A DNA stretch of 64,000 nucleotides from Duganella sp. sic0402 (GTDB lineage: Bacteria; Pseudomonadota; Gammaproteobacteria; Burkholderiales; Burkholderiaceae_D): contig NZ_JAHUWK010000011.1 in the NCBI RefSeq assembly GCF_019219065.1, positions 124,001 to 188,000 of the forward strand, given 5' to 3'. Of the stretch, positions 17,940-25,918 are shown in pieces (position 1 is the stretch's first letter; each line of letters starts with the position of its first letter). The notes beneath the pieces were generated by a model. That model saw only the letters and a list, made by a program, of their open reading frames with translations. It was not told the DNA's origin and made no database searches. Made by a program: the position numbers and the translations under genes.

Positions 17940-18707
17940 TTACTGCCAGCTCACGCTGCCCATGCCGCGAGCGCTGGCGCTACGATTGGTCGGGTTGCCG
18001 TAGACCTTGGCCGAACCCATGCCCGTTAATTTCAGATTGGCGTTGTTGCTGGCGTAGACCGCCGCGCTACCCAGGCCGCTCATTTTGAGATCGACCGCGT
18101 CAGCGCGCAGCTGTTCCGCATCCAGGCTGCCGACGCCGCCAAGGCTGGCATTCAGTTGCCTGGTCTGGCCGGTCATCTCGATGCGGCCGGCGCCGTTCAG
18201 TTGCAGGTCGACGTTGTCGCTCTTGCCGCCGTTGACAGTCATGCCGCCCACGCCGCCGAGGCGTACATCGATGTTGCGGTATTGCGCATCGACTTTCACC
18301 GAGCCTGCGCCTTCCAGCGCCAGGCGCAGACTGTCGCCGTTGAAGCCGCTCACCTCGGTGGCGCCGACGCCGGCCGAAGTCAGCGTGCGCAGATTAGGCA
18401 GCGTCAGTTCGGCGCGCAGTTCGCGCTTGTTGCCGAAGCTGATGTTGTTCATTTTTGCGGTGCCGATGTGCAGCGTTTCACCGCTCTGTTCGACCACCAC
18501 TTTTTTCACGGCGTCTGCTTCGCCGTAGATCGTCAGTGCGGCAGTCGCGCCTTGTTTTACTTTGAGGCTGATCACGCCATCCAGCTCGATTCTGACAGCG
18601 CGTGCATCAACATTGCGGCTCTCGCTGATGATGTCGGCGGCCAGCGCGGCGTGTGCGCCGCTGCTCATTGCCGCCGCCAGCATCGCGGCCTTCAGATATT
18701 TTTTCAT
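17940..18707 (-). CDS. Secreted GIN-domain (DUF2807) protein
   Basis: The 255-residue protein has a signal peptide (MKKYLKAAMLAAAMSSGAHA, cut near 20-24). A right-handed beta-helix-like domain of short Gly/Asn/Ser repeats follows, for example LALEGAGSVKVDA, LQLNGAGRIEMTG and LKLTGMGSAKVYG. These are typical of DUF2807 (GIN) domains, predicted to lie in the periplasm or at the surface; the biochemical role is not known. A 60-codon gene for an exported peptide lies 26 bp upstream on the same strand and is probably co-transcribed. Confidence 0.88.
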   Translation of the reverse strand: MKKYLKAAMLAAAMSSGAHAALAADIISESRNVDARAVRIELDGVISLKVKQGATAALTIYGEADAVKKVVVEQSGETLHIGTAKMNNISFGNKRELRAELTLPNLRTLTSAGVGATEVSGFNGDSLRLALEGAGSVKVDAQYRNIDVRLGGVGGMTVNGGKSDNVDLQLNGAGRIEMTGQTRQLNASLGGVGSLDAEQLRADAVDLKMSGLGSAAVYASNNANLKLTGMGSAKVYGNPTNRSASARGMGSVSWQ

Positions 18708-18733
18708 GATGCGCTCCGTCGTGGTCGATTGAA

Positions 18734-18916
18734 TTACAGGGCTGCTTTTTCAGCGGCGGTCAGGCGTTTTGCGGTGACCGTCACGGTTGGCATGGTGACC
18801 GTATCAGCCTTCACTTCGATCACTGGCGGGTTGACCGCAGCGGTAGCGAAAGAGGTGGCGCTGACGACGACTACAGCAGCGGCGAAGATGATTTCCATGT
18901 TTTTTGCGATGTTCAT
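18734..18916 (-). CDS. Small exported or membrane peptide, unknown function
   Basis: The 60-residue ORF has an N-terminal hydrophobic stretch (IIFAAAVVVVSATSFATAAV) that works as a signal peptide or membrane anchor. A short Val/Thr-rich tail (TVTMPTVTVTAKRL) follows. AAGGAG lies seven bases before the ATG, which supports real translation. It stands 26 bp upstream of the GIN-domain gene. No family is recognised. Confidence 0.65.
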   Translation of the reverse strand: MNIAKNMEIIFAAAVVVVSATSFATAAVNPPVIEVKADTVTMPTVTVTAKRLTAAEKAAL

Positions 18917-19029
18917 TTTGAGCTCCTTGTGGGTGGTTAGTTCGTTGCGTTGAGTGAACTATAGACAAGGCCTATCCGTCCATCCACCGGGATGTGACGA
19001 ACTGCAAAAAACGGGGGGCAGAATGCGTT

Positions 19030-19932
19030 TTAAGGGTGTGAAGCTGCGCCGCACAACAGCTGTTCGTTGGCGGTGTAGACCTGGGACAGCCAGGCGGAGA
19101 CGGTTTTAAAGCGGGCGATGCCGCCTGCGTCGCGATGGCTGAGCAGCCAGATGTCGCGCTGCACTTCTACCGTAGCGCCGATGCGCTGCAGGCCCTCCTG
19201 TTCACCCATGATGCAAGGCAGCAGCGCCATGCCGACGCCGGCGCGTGCGGCGCGCACCATCGTGCTCAGGCTGTTCACCTTGAGGACTTTGCGCGGCTGC
19301 GGCTCCATCGCCGCCAGCCATTGCATCTCTCCGGTGCCGGAGAGCGCATCGTCATAGGCGATCCACGGCTGCGTGCCCCAGCAGGCGCGTGGCGTGTCGG
19401 CGAATTTGGCGTGGCCGTAGACGGCAAATCCCATGTCGCCCAGCTTGCGCATGACCAGGGCGGCGTCCTCGCTCGGCTTGCCCAGGCGCAGGGCGAAGTC
19501 GGCTTCGCGGCGGGTGAAAGAGAGATTCTGGTTTTCCGCCTGCAGCGTCAGTTGCAGATGGGGATGCTGGGCGTGCAGGGCGGGGACGTGCTCCAGCAGC
19601 CAGTAATCAAACAGGAAGTCGATGGAAGTGATGTTGACCGGGCCGGCGGTGGCGTCGGCCTCCTGCGATGAAGCTTGCAGCATGCTCTGCACGTTGCCGT
19701 AGACCGCTTCGCCATGCTCGACGAAGACCTGGCCGGCGTCGGTCAGCTGATAGCCGGTGTTGTCGCGGATGAACAGGCGCAGCTTGAGCGCCTTTTCCGC
19801 AGCTGCAATGCGGCGGCTGATAGTCGAGGCATCGACCCCCAACTGGCGGCCGGTGGCGCTCATGCTGCCGCTACGGGCGAGCGCGAGGATCAGCGGAATG
19901 TCGTTCCAGTCGAAGTCGTTGCTAGTTGGCAT
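19030..19932 (-). CDS. LysR-family transcriptional regulator
   Basis: The 300-residue protein begins MPTSNDFDWNDIPLILALAR and continues with the LysR helix-turn-helix GSMSATGRQLGVDASTISRR. An effector-binding domain follows (GPVNITSIDFLFDYWL). A longer frame to 20064 exists, but the extension lacks LysR character and overlaps the promoter region. It is transcribed divergently from two tandem alpha/beta hydrolase genes with 152 bp between starts, the usual arrangement for a LysR regulator and its target. The inducer is unknown. Confidence 0.9.
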   Translation of the reverse strand: MPTSNDFDWNDIPLILALARSGSMSATGRQLGVDASTISRRIAAAEKALKLRLFIRDNTGYQLTDAGQVFVEHGEAVYGNVQSMLQASSQEADATAGPVNITSIDFLFDYWLLEHVPALHAQHPHLQLTLQAENQNLSFTRREADFALRLGKPSEDAALVMRKLGDMGFAVYGHAKFADTPRACWGTQPWIAYDDALSGTGEMQWLAAMEPQPRKVLKVNSLSTMVRAARAGVGMALLPCIMGEQEGLQRIGATVEVQRDIWLLSHRDAGGIARFKTVSAWLSQVYTANEQLLCGAASHP

Positions 19933-20084
19933 GGGGGGGCTGCATTTTTGCAAAGTGGGCTTGCAGTGTTGTCTGTTCCACAAACGTTTTTCGGGGCCTA
20001 AGATGCACTCCATCGCAGCTGCAGAACGAAACGACTGTAGCACAACTACTGCATATCCATACATAGACTAAAAGGAAGAAGATC

Positions 20085-21053
20085 ATGAACGCAACCGTCA
20101 ACCTGTCCCGCCGCAACGCCTTCTTCAGCTCCGTTGGCGCCGCCGCCGCTGTAGCCTTGCCATTGGCCGCTCTGGGCAGCGCATCCGAAGCGCAAGCCGC
20201 CACCGGACCTGTAACCAAAACCGCCAGCACCATCACCACCCGTGACGGCGTCGAGATCTACTACAAGGACTGGGGTCCACGCGGCGGCCAGCCGGTGATC
20301 CTGAGCCACGGCTGGCCGCTGAATGCGGACAGCTGGGAGTCGGCAGCCTTCTTCCTGGCCAATAACGGCTTCCGCGTGATTACCCATGACCGCCGCGGCC
20401 ATGGCCGTTCCAGCCAGCCTTGGGATGGCAACGATATGGACCACTACGCTGACGACCTGGCGCAGCTGATCGAAGCACTGGACCTGAAAAACATCATCCT
20501 GGCCGGCTTCTCGACCGGCGGCGGCGAAGTGGCGCGCTATGTGGGCCGTCACGGCACCAAGCGCATCGCCAAGCTGGGCCTGATCTCGGCTGTGCCTCCG
20601 CTGATGCTGAAAACCGATACCAACCCAGGCGGTCTGCCGCTGGAAGTATTCGACGGCATCCGCGCTGCGTCGGTGAAAGACCGTGCTCAGCTGTATCTGG
20701 ATATCGCCTCGGGCCCGTTCTACAACTACAACCGTCCCGGCGCCAAGCCATCGCAAGGCATCATCCAGGCGTGGTATGCCCAAGGCATGCAAGGCGGCTT
20801 CAAAAACACCTACGACTCGATCAAAGCCTTCTCTGAAACCGACTTCCGTGAAGACCTGAAAAAATTCGACAAGCCGACCCTGATCATCCACGGCGATGAC
20901 GACCAGATCGTGCCGATCAACGCCGCCGGCATCGCCTCGGCCAAGATCGTCAAAGGTGCGAAACTGATCGTCTACCCAGGTGCGCCGCACGGCCTGACCG
21001 ATACGCACAAAGAGAAGTTCAACAACGACTTCCTGGCCTTCGCCAAATCGTAA
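20085..21053 (+). CDS. Alpha/beta hydrolase, cofactor-free haloperoxidase/esterase family, Tat-type signal (copy 1)
   Basis: The 322-residue protein starts with a Tat-like leader (NLSRRNAFFSSVG, then an Ala-rich stretch cut near AQA, residue 38). The hydrolase has oxyanion motif SHGWPLNADSW, nucleophile elbow GFSTGGGE (Ser about 143), acid in HGDDDQIVP (271-273) and His near 302 in GAPHGL. The closest families are non-haem chloroperoxidases and aryl esterases, which form or hydrolyse peracids and esters. From Lys45 to the end it differs from the next gene product at only seven of 278 positions. The LysR gene upstream reads in the opposite direction. Confidence 0.9.
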   Translation: MNATVNLSRRNAFFSSVGAAAAVALPLAALGSASEAQAATGPVTKTASTITTRDGVEIYYKDWGPRGGQPVILSHGWPLNADSWESAAFFLANNGFRVITHDRRGHGRSSQPWDGNDMDHYADDLAQLIEALDLKNIILAGFSTGGGEVARYVGRHGTKRIAKLGLISAVPPLMLKTDTNPGGLPLEVFDGIRAASVKDRAQLYLDIASGPFYNYNRPGAKPSQGIIQAWYAQGMQGGFKNTYDSIKAFSETDFREDLKKFDKPTLIIHGDDDQIVPINAAGIASAKIVKGAKLIVYPGAPHGLTDTHKEKFNNDFLAFAKS

Positions 21054-21060
21054 TCACGAA

Positions 21061-21080
21061 GGGCCGTCCGAGGACGGCCC
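21061..21080 (+). other. Strong hairpin between the tandem hydrolase genes
   Basis: GGGCCGTC and GACGGCCC pair perfectly around a CGAG loop, eight bases after the stop of copy 1. No T-tract follows on either strand, so it may protect the 3' end of the mRNA rather than act as an intrinsic terminator. Confidence 0.5.
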
Positions 21081-21097
21081 ATAAAAACCTTCAAAAA

Positions 21098-21126
21098 TTG
21101 CTTGCTATTGAATTGCGTGCGATATA
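21098..21126 (+). promoter_or_regulatory. Candidate promoter for hydrolase copy 2
   Basis: TTGCTT is followed after 17 bp by GATATA within an AT-rich GATATATATT run, so the exact -10 could shift by one or two bases. It lies about 60 bp before the ATG of copy 2, suggesting that copy 2 can be transcribed independently. Confidence 0.4.
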
Positions 21127-21182
21127 TATTGATCACATGTAGTTCGCAACTAAATCGTTAACTAACTAATTCGGAGCCTATC

Positions 21183-22178
21183 ATGAGCAAAAATACCCAA
21201 GAACAAGTCAGCCTGTCCCGTCGTTCCGCAATGTTTAGTGGCGCTGGTGCCGCAGCGGCAGCAGTTGCCGTTCCCCTGGCCGCGCTGGCTGCCGGTAGCG
21301 CCGAGGCAGCACCGGTGGCAGCAGGCAAAGGTGGTGTGAGCAAAACCGCCAGCACCATCACCACCCGCGATGGCGTTGAGATCTACTACAAGGACTGGGG
21401 TCCACGCGGCGGCCAGCCGGTGATCCTGAGCCACGGCTGGCCGCTGAATGCGGACAGCTGGGAGTCGGCAGCCTTCTTCCTGGCCAATAACGGCTTCCGC
21501 GTGATCACCCATGACCGCCGCGGCCATGGCCGTTCGAGCCAGCCTTGGGATGGCAACGATATGGACCACTACGCCGATGACCTGGCGCAGCTGATCGAAG
21601 CACTGGACCTGAAAAACATCATCCTGGCCGGCTTCTCGACCGGCGGCGGCGAAGTGGCGCGCTATGTGGGCCGTCACGGCACCAAACGTATCGCCAAGCT
21701 GGGCCTGATCTCGGCTGTGCCTCCGCTGATGCTGAAAACCGATACCAACCCAGGCGGTCTGCCGCTGGAAGTATTCGACGGCATCCGCGCTGGTCAGGTC
21801 AAGGATCGCGGCCAGTTGTACCTGGATATCGCCTCGGGCCCGTTCTACAACTACAACCGCCCTGGTGCGAAACCATCGCAAGGCATCATCCAGGCATGGT
21901 ATGCCCAAGGCATGCAAGGCGGCTTCAAAAACACCTACGACTCGATCAAAGCCTTCTCGGAAACCGACTTCCGCGACGACCTGAAAAAGTTTGACAAGCC
22001 TACCCTGATCATCCACGGTGACGACGACCAGATCGTGCCGATCAATGCCGCCGGTATCGCTTCGGCCAAGATCGTCAAAGGTGCGAAACTGATCGTCTAC
22101 CCAGGTGCGCCGCACGGCCTGACCGACACGCATAAAGACAAGTTCCACAGCGACTTCCTGGCGTTCGCCAAATCCTAA
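21183..22178 (+). CDS. Alpha/beta hydrolase, cofactor-free haloperoxidase/esterase family, Tat-type signal (copy 2)
   Basis: The 331-residue paralogue of the gene 130 bp upstream has the same catalytic motifs (GFSTGGGE, HGDDDQIVP, GAPHGL). Its Tat-like leader differs (SLSRRSAMFSGAG) and is longer and Ala-rich. From the shared KTASTITTRDGVE to the C-terminus only seven residues differ, mostly conservative (Glu/Asp, Ala/Gly, Asn/His, Asn/Ser). The nucleotide sequence is also nearly unchanged over this part, which points to recent duplication or gene conversion with separate leaders and promoters. GGAG precedes the start. Confidence 0.9.
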   Translation: MSKNTQEQVSLSRRSAMFSGAGAAAAAVAVPLAALAAGSAEAAPVAAGKGGVSKTASTITTRDGVEIYYKDWGPRGGQPVILSHGWPLNADSWESAAFFLANNGFRVITHDRRGHGRSSQPWDGNDMDHYADDLAQLIEALDLKNIILAGFSTGGGEVARYVGRHGTKRIAKLGLISAVPPLMLKTDTNPGGLPLEVFDGIRAGQVKDRGQLYLDIASGPFYNYNRPGAKPSQGIIQAWYAQGMQGGFKNTYDSIKAFSETDFRDDLKKFDKPTLIIHGDDDQIVPINAAGIASAKIVKGAKLIVYPGAPHGLTDTHKDKFHSDFLAFAKS

Positions 22179-22186
22179 GCGTGTCA

Positions 22187-22210
22187 GCCCGGCTCTTAGC
22201 TAAGCCGGGC
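22187..22210. terminator. Hairpin at the convergent ends of two genes
   Basis: GCCCGGCT and AGCCGGGC form an 8-bp stem with an 8-base loop that contains the stop codon of the minus-strand gene. It serves both directions but lacks a T-tract, so its strength is uncertain. Confidence 0.45.
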
Positions 22211-23077
22211 GTGGAAGAAGGTCATGGTCCGCTGCCAGGCTAGCTTGGCGGCGGTTTCGTCGTAGCGCGGCGTGGTGTCGTTGTTGAAGCCATGCTCGCC
22301 CTGATAGACGTGGTGTTCATACTTCACCCCGGCGGCTTTCAAGGCCGTCTCGTAGGCAGGCCAGCCGGCCAGGATGCGCTCATCTTTGCTGGCGTCGTGG
22401 ATCAGCAATTGCGCCTTGATGCGCGGCACATCCTCCGCCTTAGGCTGCGAACCGTAGAATGGCACGGCAGCCAGCAGGTCCGGCAACTGCGTCGCCAGAT
22501 AGTTGGCGATGCCGCCACCGTAGCAGAAGCCCACCACACCCAGCTTGCCGTTGCCCTCTGGCTGTTGCTGCAGCCATTGCGCGGCCGCGACGAAATCGGC
22601 GCGGGACTTGGTCTGGTCCAGCTTGCCGAACAGGGCGCGCGCCTTGTCCTCATCACCGGGATAGCCGCCTAGCGTGTGCAGCGCATCCGGGGCGAACGCG
22701 ATAAACCCGTCCAGCGCCACGCGGCGCGCGATATCCTCGATATGCGGATTCAGGCCGCGATTTTCATGCACCACCAGAACCACCGGCAATTTGCCCTTGA
22801 CGCCGGTGGGCGATACCAGATACCCGCGCACCGTGCCATTGCCCTGCGGCGACGGCAGTTCGACAAAGCGCGCGTTAAGGCGCTTATCGTCCGGCGTGAC
22901 CAGCGGCGCGGCAAAGCTCGGGCTGAGCGCGGTCAACAGACCCGCTGCCGTCACGCCGCCCACTGCATAACGCGTGGCCGACGACAGAAAATCGCGCCGG
23001 CTGATGCGGCCGTGCACGTACTGGTCGAACAGTTTCAACACTTCCGGGTCAAAGTCGGCGGCGGTCTTGCGGGTCAT
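22196..23077 (-). CDS. Dienelactone hydrolase family protein with Tat-type signal
   Basis: The 293-residue protein contains a twin-arginine-like motif SRRDFLSSATRYAVGG near residues 21-36, preceded by FDQYVHGR, the N-terminal form seen in YghX-like proteins. The hydrolase part has LVVHENRGLNPHIED, the Cys nucleophile elbow GFCYGGG and the His motif YQGEHGFNN. Dienelactone hydrolases open lactone rings of chlorocatechol breakdown, but many Tat-bearing members have unknown substrates. GGAGA lies upstream of 23077, which was preferred to the longer frame beginning at 23110. Confidence 0.88.
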   Translation of the reverse strand: MTRKTAADFDPEVLKLFDQYVHGRISRRDFLSSATRYAVGGVTAAGLLTALSPSFAAPLVTPDDKRLNARFVELPSPQGNGTVRGYLVSPTGVKGKLPVVLVVHENRGLNPHIEDIARRVALDGFIAFAPDALHTLGGYPGDEDKARALFGKLDQTKSRADFVAAAQWLQQQPEGNGKLGVVGFCYGGGIANYLATQLPDLLAAVPFYGSQPKAEDVPRIKAQLLIHDASKDERILAGWPAYETALKAAGVKYEHHVYQGEHGFNNDTTPRYDETAAKLAWQRTMTFFHARLS

Positions 23078-23140
23078 CTTGTTTCTCCAGTAAACGTAAA
23101 GATCAGACAAGTGTAGCCTATCAGCCGTTATACTCGTGCT

Positions 23141-23929
23141 ATGAGGTATTGGATCGTCTTATTGTTACTTGCTTGCGCCGGCGCGCAGGCTGCCGCTCCC
23201 TGCGCACCGGTGCGCATCGGCTATTCTGACCGCGAGCGGGCGCCGTACTACATGGGCAATGGCGGCGAGGTGCCGGACCAGCCAGGCGTGCTGGTGGAGT
23301 TATTCCGCGATGCTTTCCGCAGTGTCGGCTGCCCGGTTGAGCTGGTGCGATTGCCGCTGGCGCGGGTGCGCCTGGCGCTGATCAGCGGCGCGGTGGATAT
23401 CGCCCCGTCCGATACGCCGTCGGGCGGCACGGCTGGCTATATGATCGCCACCACTGCCAGCGGCGGGGCCGATCATCGCCGCGCCTTGCGCACGCTGGCC
23501 TATGTGTTCGTGCGGACCGAAGACCATCTACCCGCGGATACCGATCCGCTGAGCTATTTCAAAACGCATACGCTGGCGGTGAACCAGGGCACGATCTTGG
23601 CGGAACATCTGAAGGGCGCGGGTCTGCGCATCGACGACGGCAGCTTCAGCTCCTGGAACAACCTGGATAAATTGCGCCTGAAGCGGGTGGATGGCTTCAC
23701 CTTGGCGCTGATCACGCCGGGTGCGCTCGATCCCTATCTCGTCACGCGCTACGGCAAGCAGTTCACACGTCTGGACAAGCCGGCGCGCGTCTCATCGATG
23801 TGGCTGGGCGCCAACCGCAGCTACTACCAGCGCAACCGCGAGCAGGTCGAAGCCGTCTGGAACTGGATCGGCGCCCATGGCGCGCAGCAGGTGGAAGCGT
23901 TGTCGAAGACATACGCGCTGTCTCCCTGA
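23141..23929 (+). CDS. Periplasmic solute-binding-like protein (SBP_bac_3 type)
   Basis: The 262-residue protein has a signal peptide (MRYWIVLLLLACAGAQAAA). A type-3 extracellular solute-binding fold follows: VRIGYSDRERAPYY at the start, then VRLALISGAVDIAPS and TLAVNQGTILAEHLKGAG. No ABC transporter genes are adjacent, so it may be an orphan sensor-like or scavenging protein; many such orphans exist in this bacterial family. The start follows directly after a divergent promoter region shared with the dienelactone hydrolase gene. Confidence 0.82.
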   Translation: MRYWIVLLLLACAGAQAAAPCAPVRIGYSDRERAPYYMGNGGEVPDQPGVLVELFRDAFRSVGCPVELVRLPLARVRLALISGAVDIAPSDTPSGGTAGYMIATTASGGADHRRALRTLAYVFVRTEDHLPADTDPLSYFKTHTLAVNQGTILAEHLKGAGLRIDDGSFSSWNNLDKLRLKRVDGFTLALITPGALDPYLVTRYGKQFTRLDKPARVSSMWLGANRSYYQRNREQVEAVWNWIGAHGAQQVEALSKTYALSP

Positions 23930-23934
23930 CGCGG

Positions 23935-24138
23935 CTAGCGGCACTTTTCAATCGCACGGGACGAAGGATTATCCGTCTTGCGGCGTACGGATGCAGTGGA
24001 TAGCACGCGCAAAATGGTTTCTCGCGGCACCTCGTAGGCGGCCAGGAATGCCCAGGCTGTCGCGGCGCCGCTCAGCGCCTCGATCACGACGGCTTGTTCT
24101 ACCACTTGGGCAAATTGACGGTTCAGTCTTGGTTGCAT
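23935..24138 (-). CDS. Small protein of unknown function (67 residues)
   Basis: The ORF starts MQPRLNRQFAQVVEQAVVIE and has a hydrophobic Ala-rich centre (ALSGAATAWAFLAAYEVP) and a basic C-terminus. GAGGTGAG lies six bases before the ATG, a strong ribosome-binding site, so translation is likely. It converges on the solute-binding gene with five bases between stop codons. No domain is recognised. The ATG three codons upstream is less well placed. Confidence 0.6.
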   Translation of the reverse strand: MQPRLNRQFAQVVEQAVVIEALSGAATAWAFLAAYEVPRETILRVLSTASVRRKTDNPSSRAIEKCR

Positions 24139-24464
24139 GATTCTCACCTCGTATCAAAATGCTCACGGGCTTGGGTGAGAATCTGTAGCCGCAATCAGCG
24201 CGCGATGTCTGGGCGCCAGTAGCTACTTCGGGGAAAGTCACTATAACAACTTTTCAGGCGAGCATAATTTATCGTTTCAATCACAAAAATGATCTGGATA
24301 GCAAAAGCCTAGGCGTTGCGCAGACTGCTCAGCTTGTTTGACGCCGGCGCAGGGCCGCTATGCCGCACAGCACCAATCCTGCTCCACGGTTGCATATAAA
24401 TCAATTTCAATAATAGATCTATATTTAATAATTATCGAAAAAAATCTTTGCAATCGTGCGGACG
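24139..24464. other. Intergenic stretch, no gene seen
   Basis: About 330 bases between the small ORF and the tRNA terminator. The right half (about 24390-24460) is AT-rich, unlike its surroundings. It should hold the promoter of the small minus-strand gene; TATAGT (reading on the minus strand) occurs near 24240 but without a clear -35. Short frames here lack ribosome-binding sites. Confidence 0.5.
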
Positions 24465-24502
24465 AAAAAAAGGGTTGCAAGCGTGAGCTTGCAACCCTTT
24501 TT
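24465..24502 (-). terminator. Terminator of the tRNA-Thr transcript
   Basis: A 14-bp perfect stem (AAAGGGTTGCAAGC / GCTTGCAACCCTTT) with a four-base loop is followed on the minus strand by a run of T. It lies 15 bases beyond the 3' CCA of the tRNA gene. Confidence 0.88.
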
Positions 24503-24516
24503 CCGATGCTAATTCG

Positions 24517-24592
<76 letters not shown>

Positions 24593-24610
24593 GTAACTTT
24601 TACGGTGCGA

Positions 24611-24616
24611 ATTATA
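24611..24616 (-). promoter_or_regulatory. -10 box of tRNA-Thr
   Basis: Read on the minus strand this is a perfect TATAAT, 18 bases before the mature tRNA 5' end. A GC-rich discriminator (TCGCACCG) follows, as is common for promoters of stable RNAs under stringent control. No convincing -35 is seen, and that region falls within the end of sspB. Confidence 0.5.
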
Positions 24617-24618
24617 CG

Positions 24619-25104
24619 CTATTTAATACGCGTAAGGGTGGGGCGTCCGCCCTTTTTGGGGGGCTCGTTGTTGTCGTCCGGAGCGTCTGCCACCTCGGTT
24701 TTAGCTTCGGCCGGGGCGACTGGGACGGAAGACAACACCGGTGCCACGGGCGCTTCCTCGACCGCTTCCGGCGCTGGCGTGCTGGCCTGGCCTACCTGCG
24801 GTTCAAACGCCATGCCCTGGCCATTTTCGTTGGCGTAGATCGCCATCACGTTGTTGACCGGGATGAAGATTTCGCGCGAGACGCCGCCGAAGCGGGCGTG
24901 GAAGCGGATGCTGTCGTTGTCCATCTTCAGGCCGGAGGTGGCGCCGAAGCTGATGTTGAGCACGATTTCGCCTTTTTTCACGAATTCCATCGGCACGGTA
25001 GTGCCGGCGTCGACTTTGACGGCGAGATAAGGGGTGTAGCCGCTGTCCGTGCACCATTCGTAGATGGCGCGCAGCAGGTAGGGTTTGGTTGAGATTTCAG
25101 GCAT
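24619..25104 (-). CDS. sspB: ClpXP protease specificity-enhancing factor SspB
   Basis: The 161-residue protein starts MPEISTKPYLLRAIYEWCTD. The SspB fold follows: YTPYLAVKVD, VLNISFGATSGL, and RFGGVSREIFIPVNNVMAIYA. A flexible acidic and Pro/Ala-rich linker comes next, then the short C-terminal ClpX-binding tail (RPTLTRIK). It tethers ssrA-tagged substrates to ClpXP. The start at 25104 is the family start; the longer frame to 25155 is not used. It lies downstream of sspA, the usual sspAB pairing. Confidence 0.95.
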   Translation of the reverse strand: MPEISTKPYLLRAIYEWCTDSGYTPYLAVKVDAGTTVPMEFVKKGEIVLNISFGATSGLKMDNDSIRFHARFGGVSREIFIPVNNVMAIYANENGQGMAFEPQVGQASTPAPEAVEEAPVAPVLSSVPVAPAEAKTEVADAPDDNNEPPKKGGRPTLTRIK

Positions 25105-25193
25105 GAGATTCCAGACTGCGGTGATACACGGCGCGCCGCCGACAAAGGCCGGCAAACGCGCCGCAGTACTTCGACTAAACAGCCAGCGTCCGA

Positions 25194-25805
25194 TTAACGG
25201 CGCATGACCTTTTCCGACGGCGTCAGCGCTTCAATGTAGGCAGGACGCGAGAAGATGCGCTCGGCGTACTTCATCAGCGGCGCGGCGGTCTTCGACAGTT
25301 CGATGCCGTAGTGGTCCAGACGCCACAGCAGCGGTGCCACCGCCACGTCCAGCATCGAGAACTCGTCGCCCAGCATGTATTTGTTTTTCAGGAACAGCGG
25401 CGCCAGCGTGGTCAGGCGGTCGCGGATTTCTGCGCGGGCCTTGTCGTGGCTCTTGTCGTTGCCCTTGGCGCGTTCGCTTTCCAGCGTGTGCACGTGGACG
25501 AACAGTTCTTTTTCGAAGTTGAACAGCATCAGGCGGGCACGCGCGCGCATCAGCGGGTCGGCCGGCATCAGTTGCGGGTGCGGGAAGCGTTCGTCGATGT
25601 ACTCGTTGATGATGTTCGATTCGTACAGGATCAGCTCGCGCTCGACCAGAATCGGCACCTGACCATAAGGATTCATGGTCGAGATATCTTCTGGTTTGTT
25701 GAACAGGTCGACATCGCGCACTTCGAAGTCCATGCCTTTTTCAAACAGGACCAGGCGGCAGCGTTGCGAAAATGGGCAGGTCGTGCCCGAGTAGAGAACC
25801 ATCAT
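25194..25805 (-). CDS. sspA: Stringent starvation protein A (GST fold)
   Basis: The 203-residue protein has an N-terminal thioredoxin-like domain (MMVLYSGTTCPFSQRCRLVL, YGQVPILVER, LYESNIINEYIDERFPHP). An all-helical glutathione-transferase domain follows. SspA binds RNA polymerase and helps survival in starvation and acid; it lacks transferase activity in known cases. Length and motifs are normal. It follows petC on the same strand and precedes sspB by 89 bp, a common betaproteobacterial order. Confidence 0.95.
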   Translation of the reverse strand: MMVLYSGTTCPFSQRCRLVLFEKGMDFEVRDVDLFNKPEDISTMNPYGQVPILVERELILYESNIINEYIDERFPHPQLMPADPLMRARARLMLFNFEKELFVHVHTLESERAKGNDKSHDKARAEIRDRLTTLAPLFLKNKYMLGDEFSMLDVAVAPLLWRLDHYGIELSKTAAPLMKYAERIFSRPAYIEALTPSEKVMRR

Positions 25806-25885
25806 GTTTATCGTTCCTTAGAAGAACAAAAGGGGGTGGGCCGCGAACGGATCACCCCATATCGGCCCGTCAAATGCGGGCTTCG

Positions 25886-25913
25886 CAAAACAAGCGCCGT
25901 ACCAGCCGGCGCT
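25886..25913 (-). terminator. Probable terminator after petC
   Basis: AGCGCCG and CGGCGCT form a 7-bp stem with a 7-base loop, followed on the minus strand by TGTTTTG. It lies just after petC and ahead of sspA, so sspA may be partly insulated from petABC. Confidence 0.5.
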
Positions 25914-25918
25914 CTCGT

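Noticed and set aside
21061..21080. Hairpin read as an intrinsic terminator
   Set aside because: No T-tract on either strand, so it is listed only as a hairpin.
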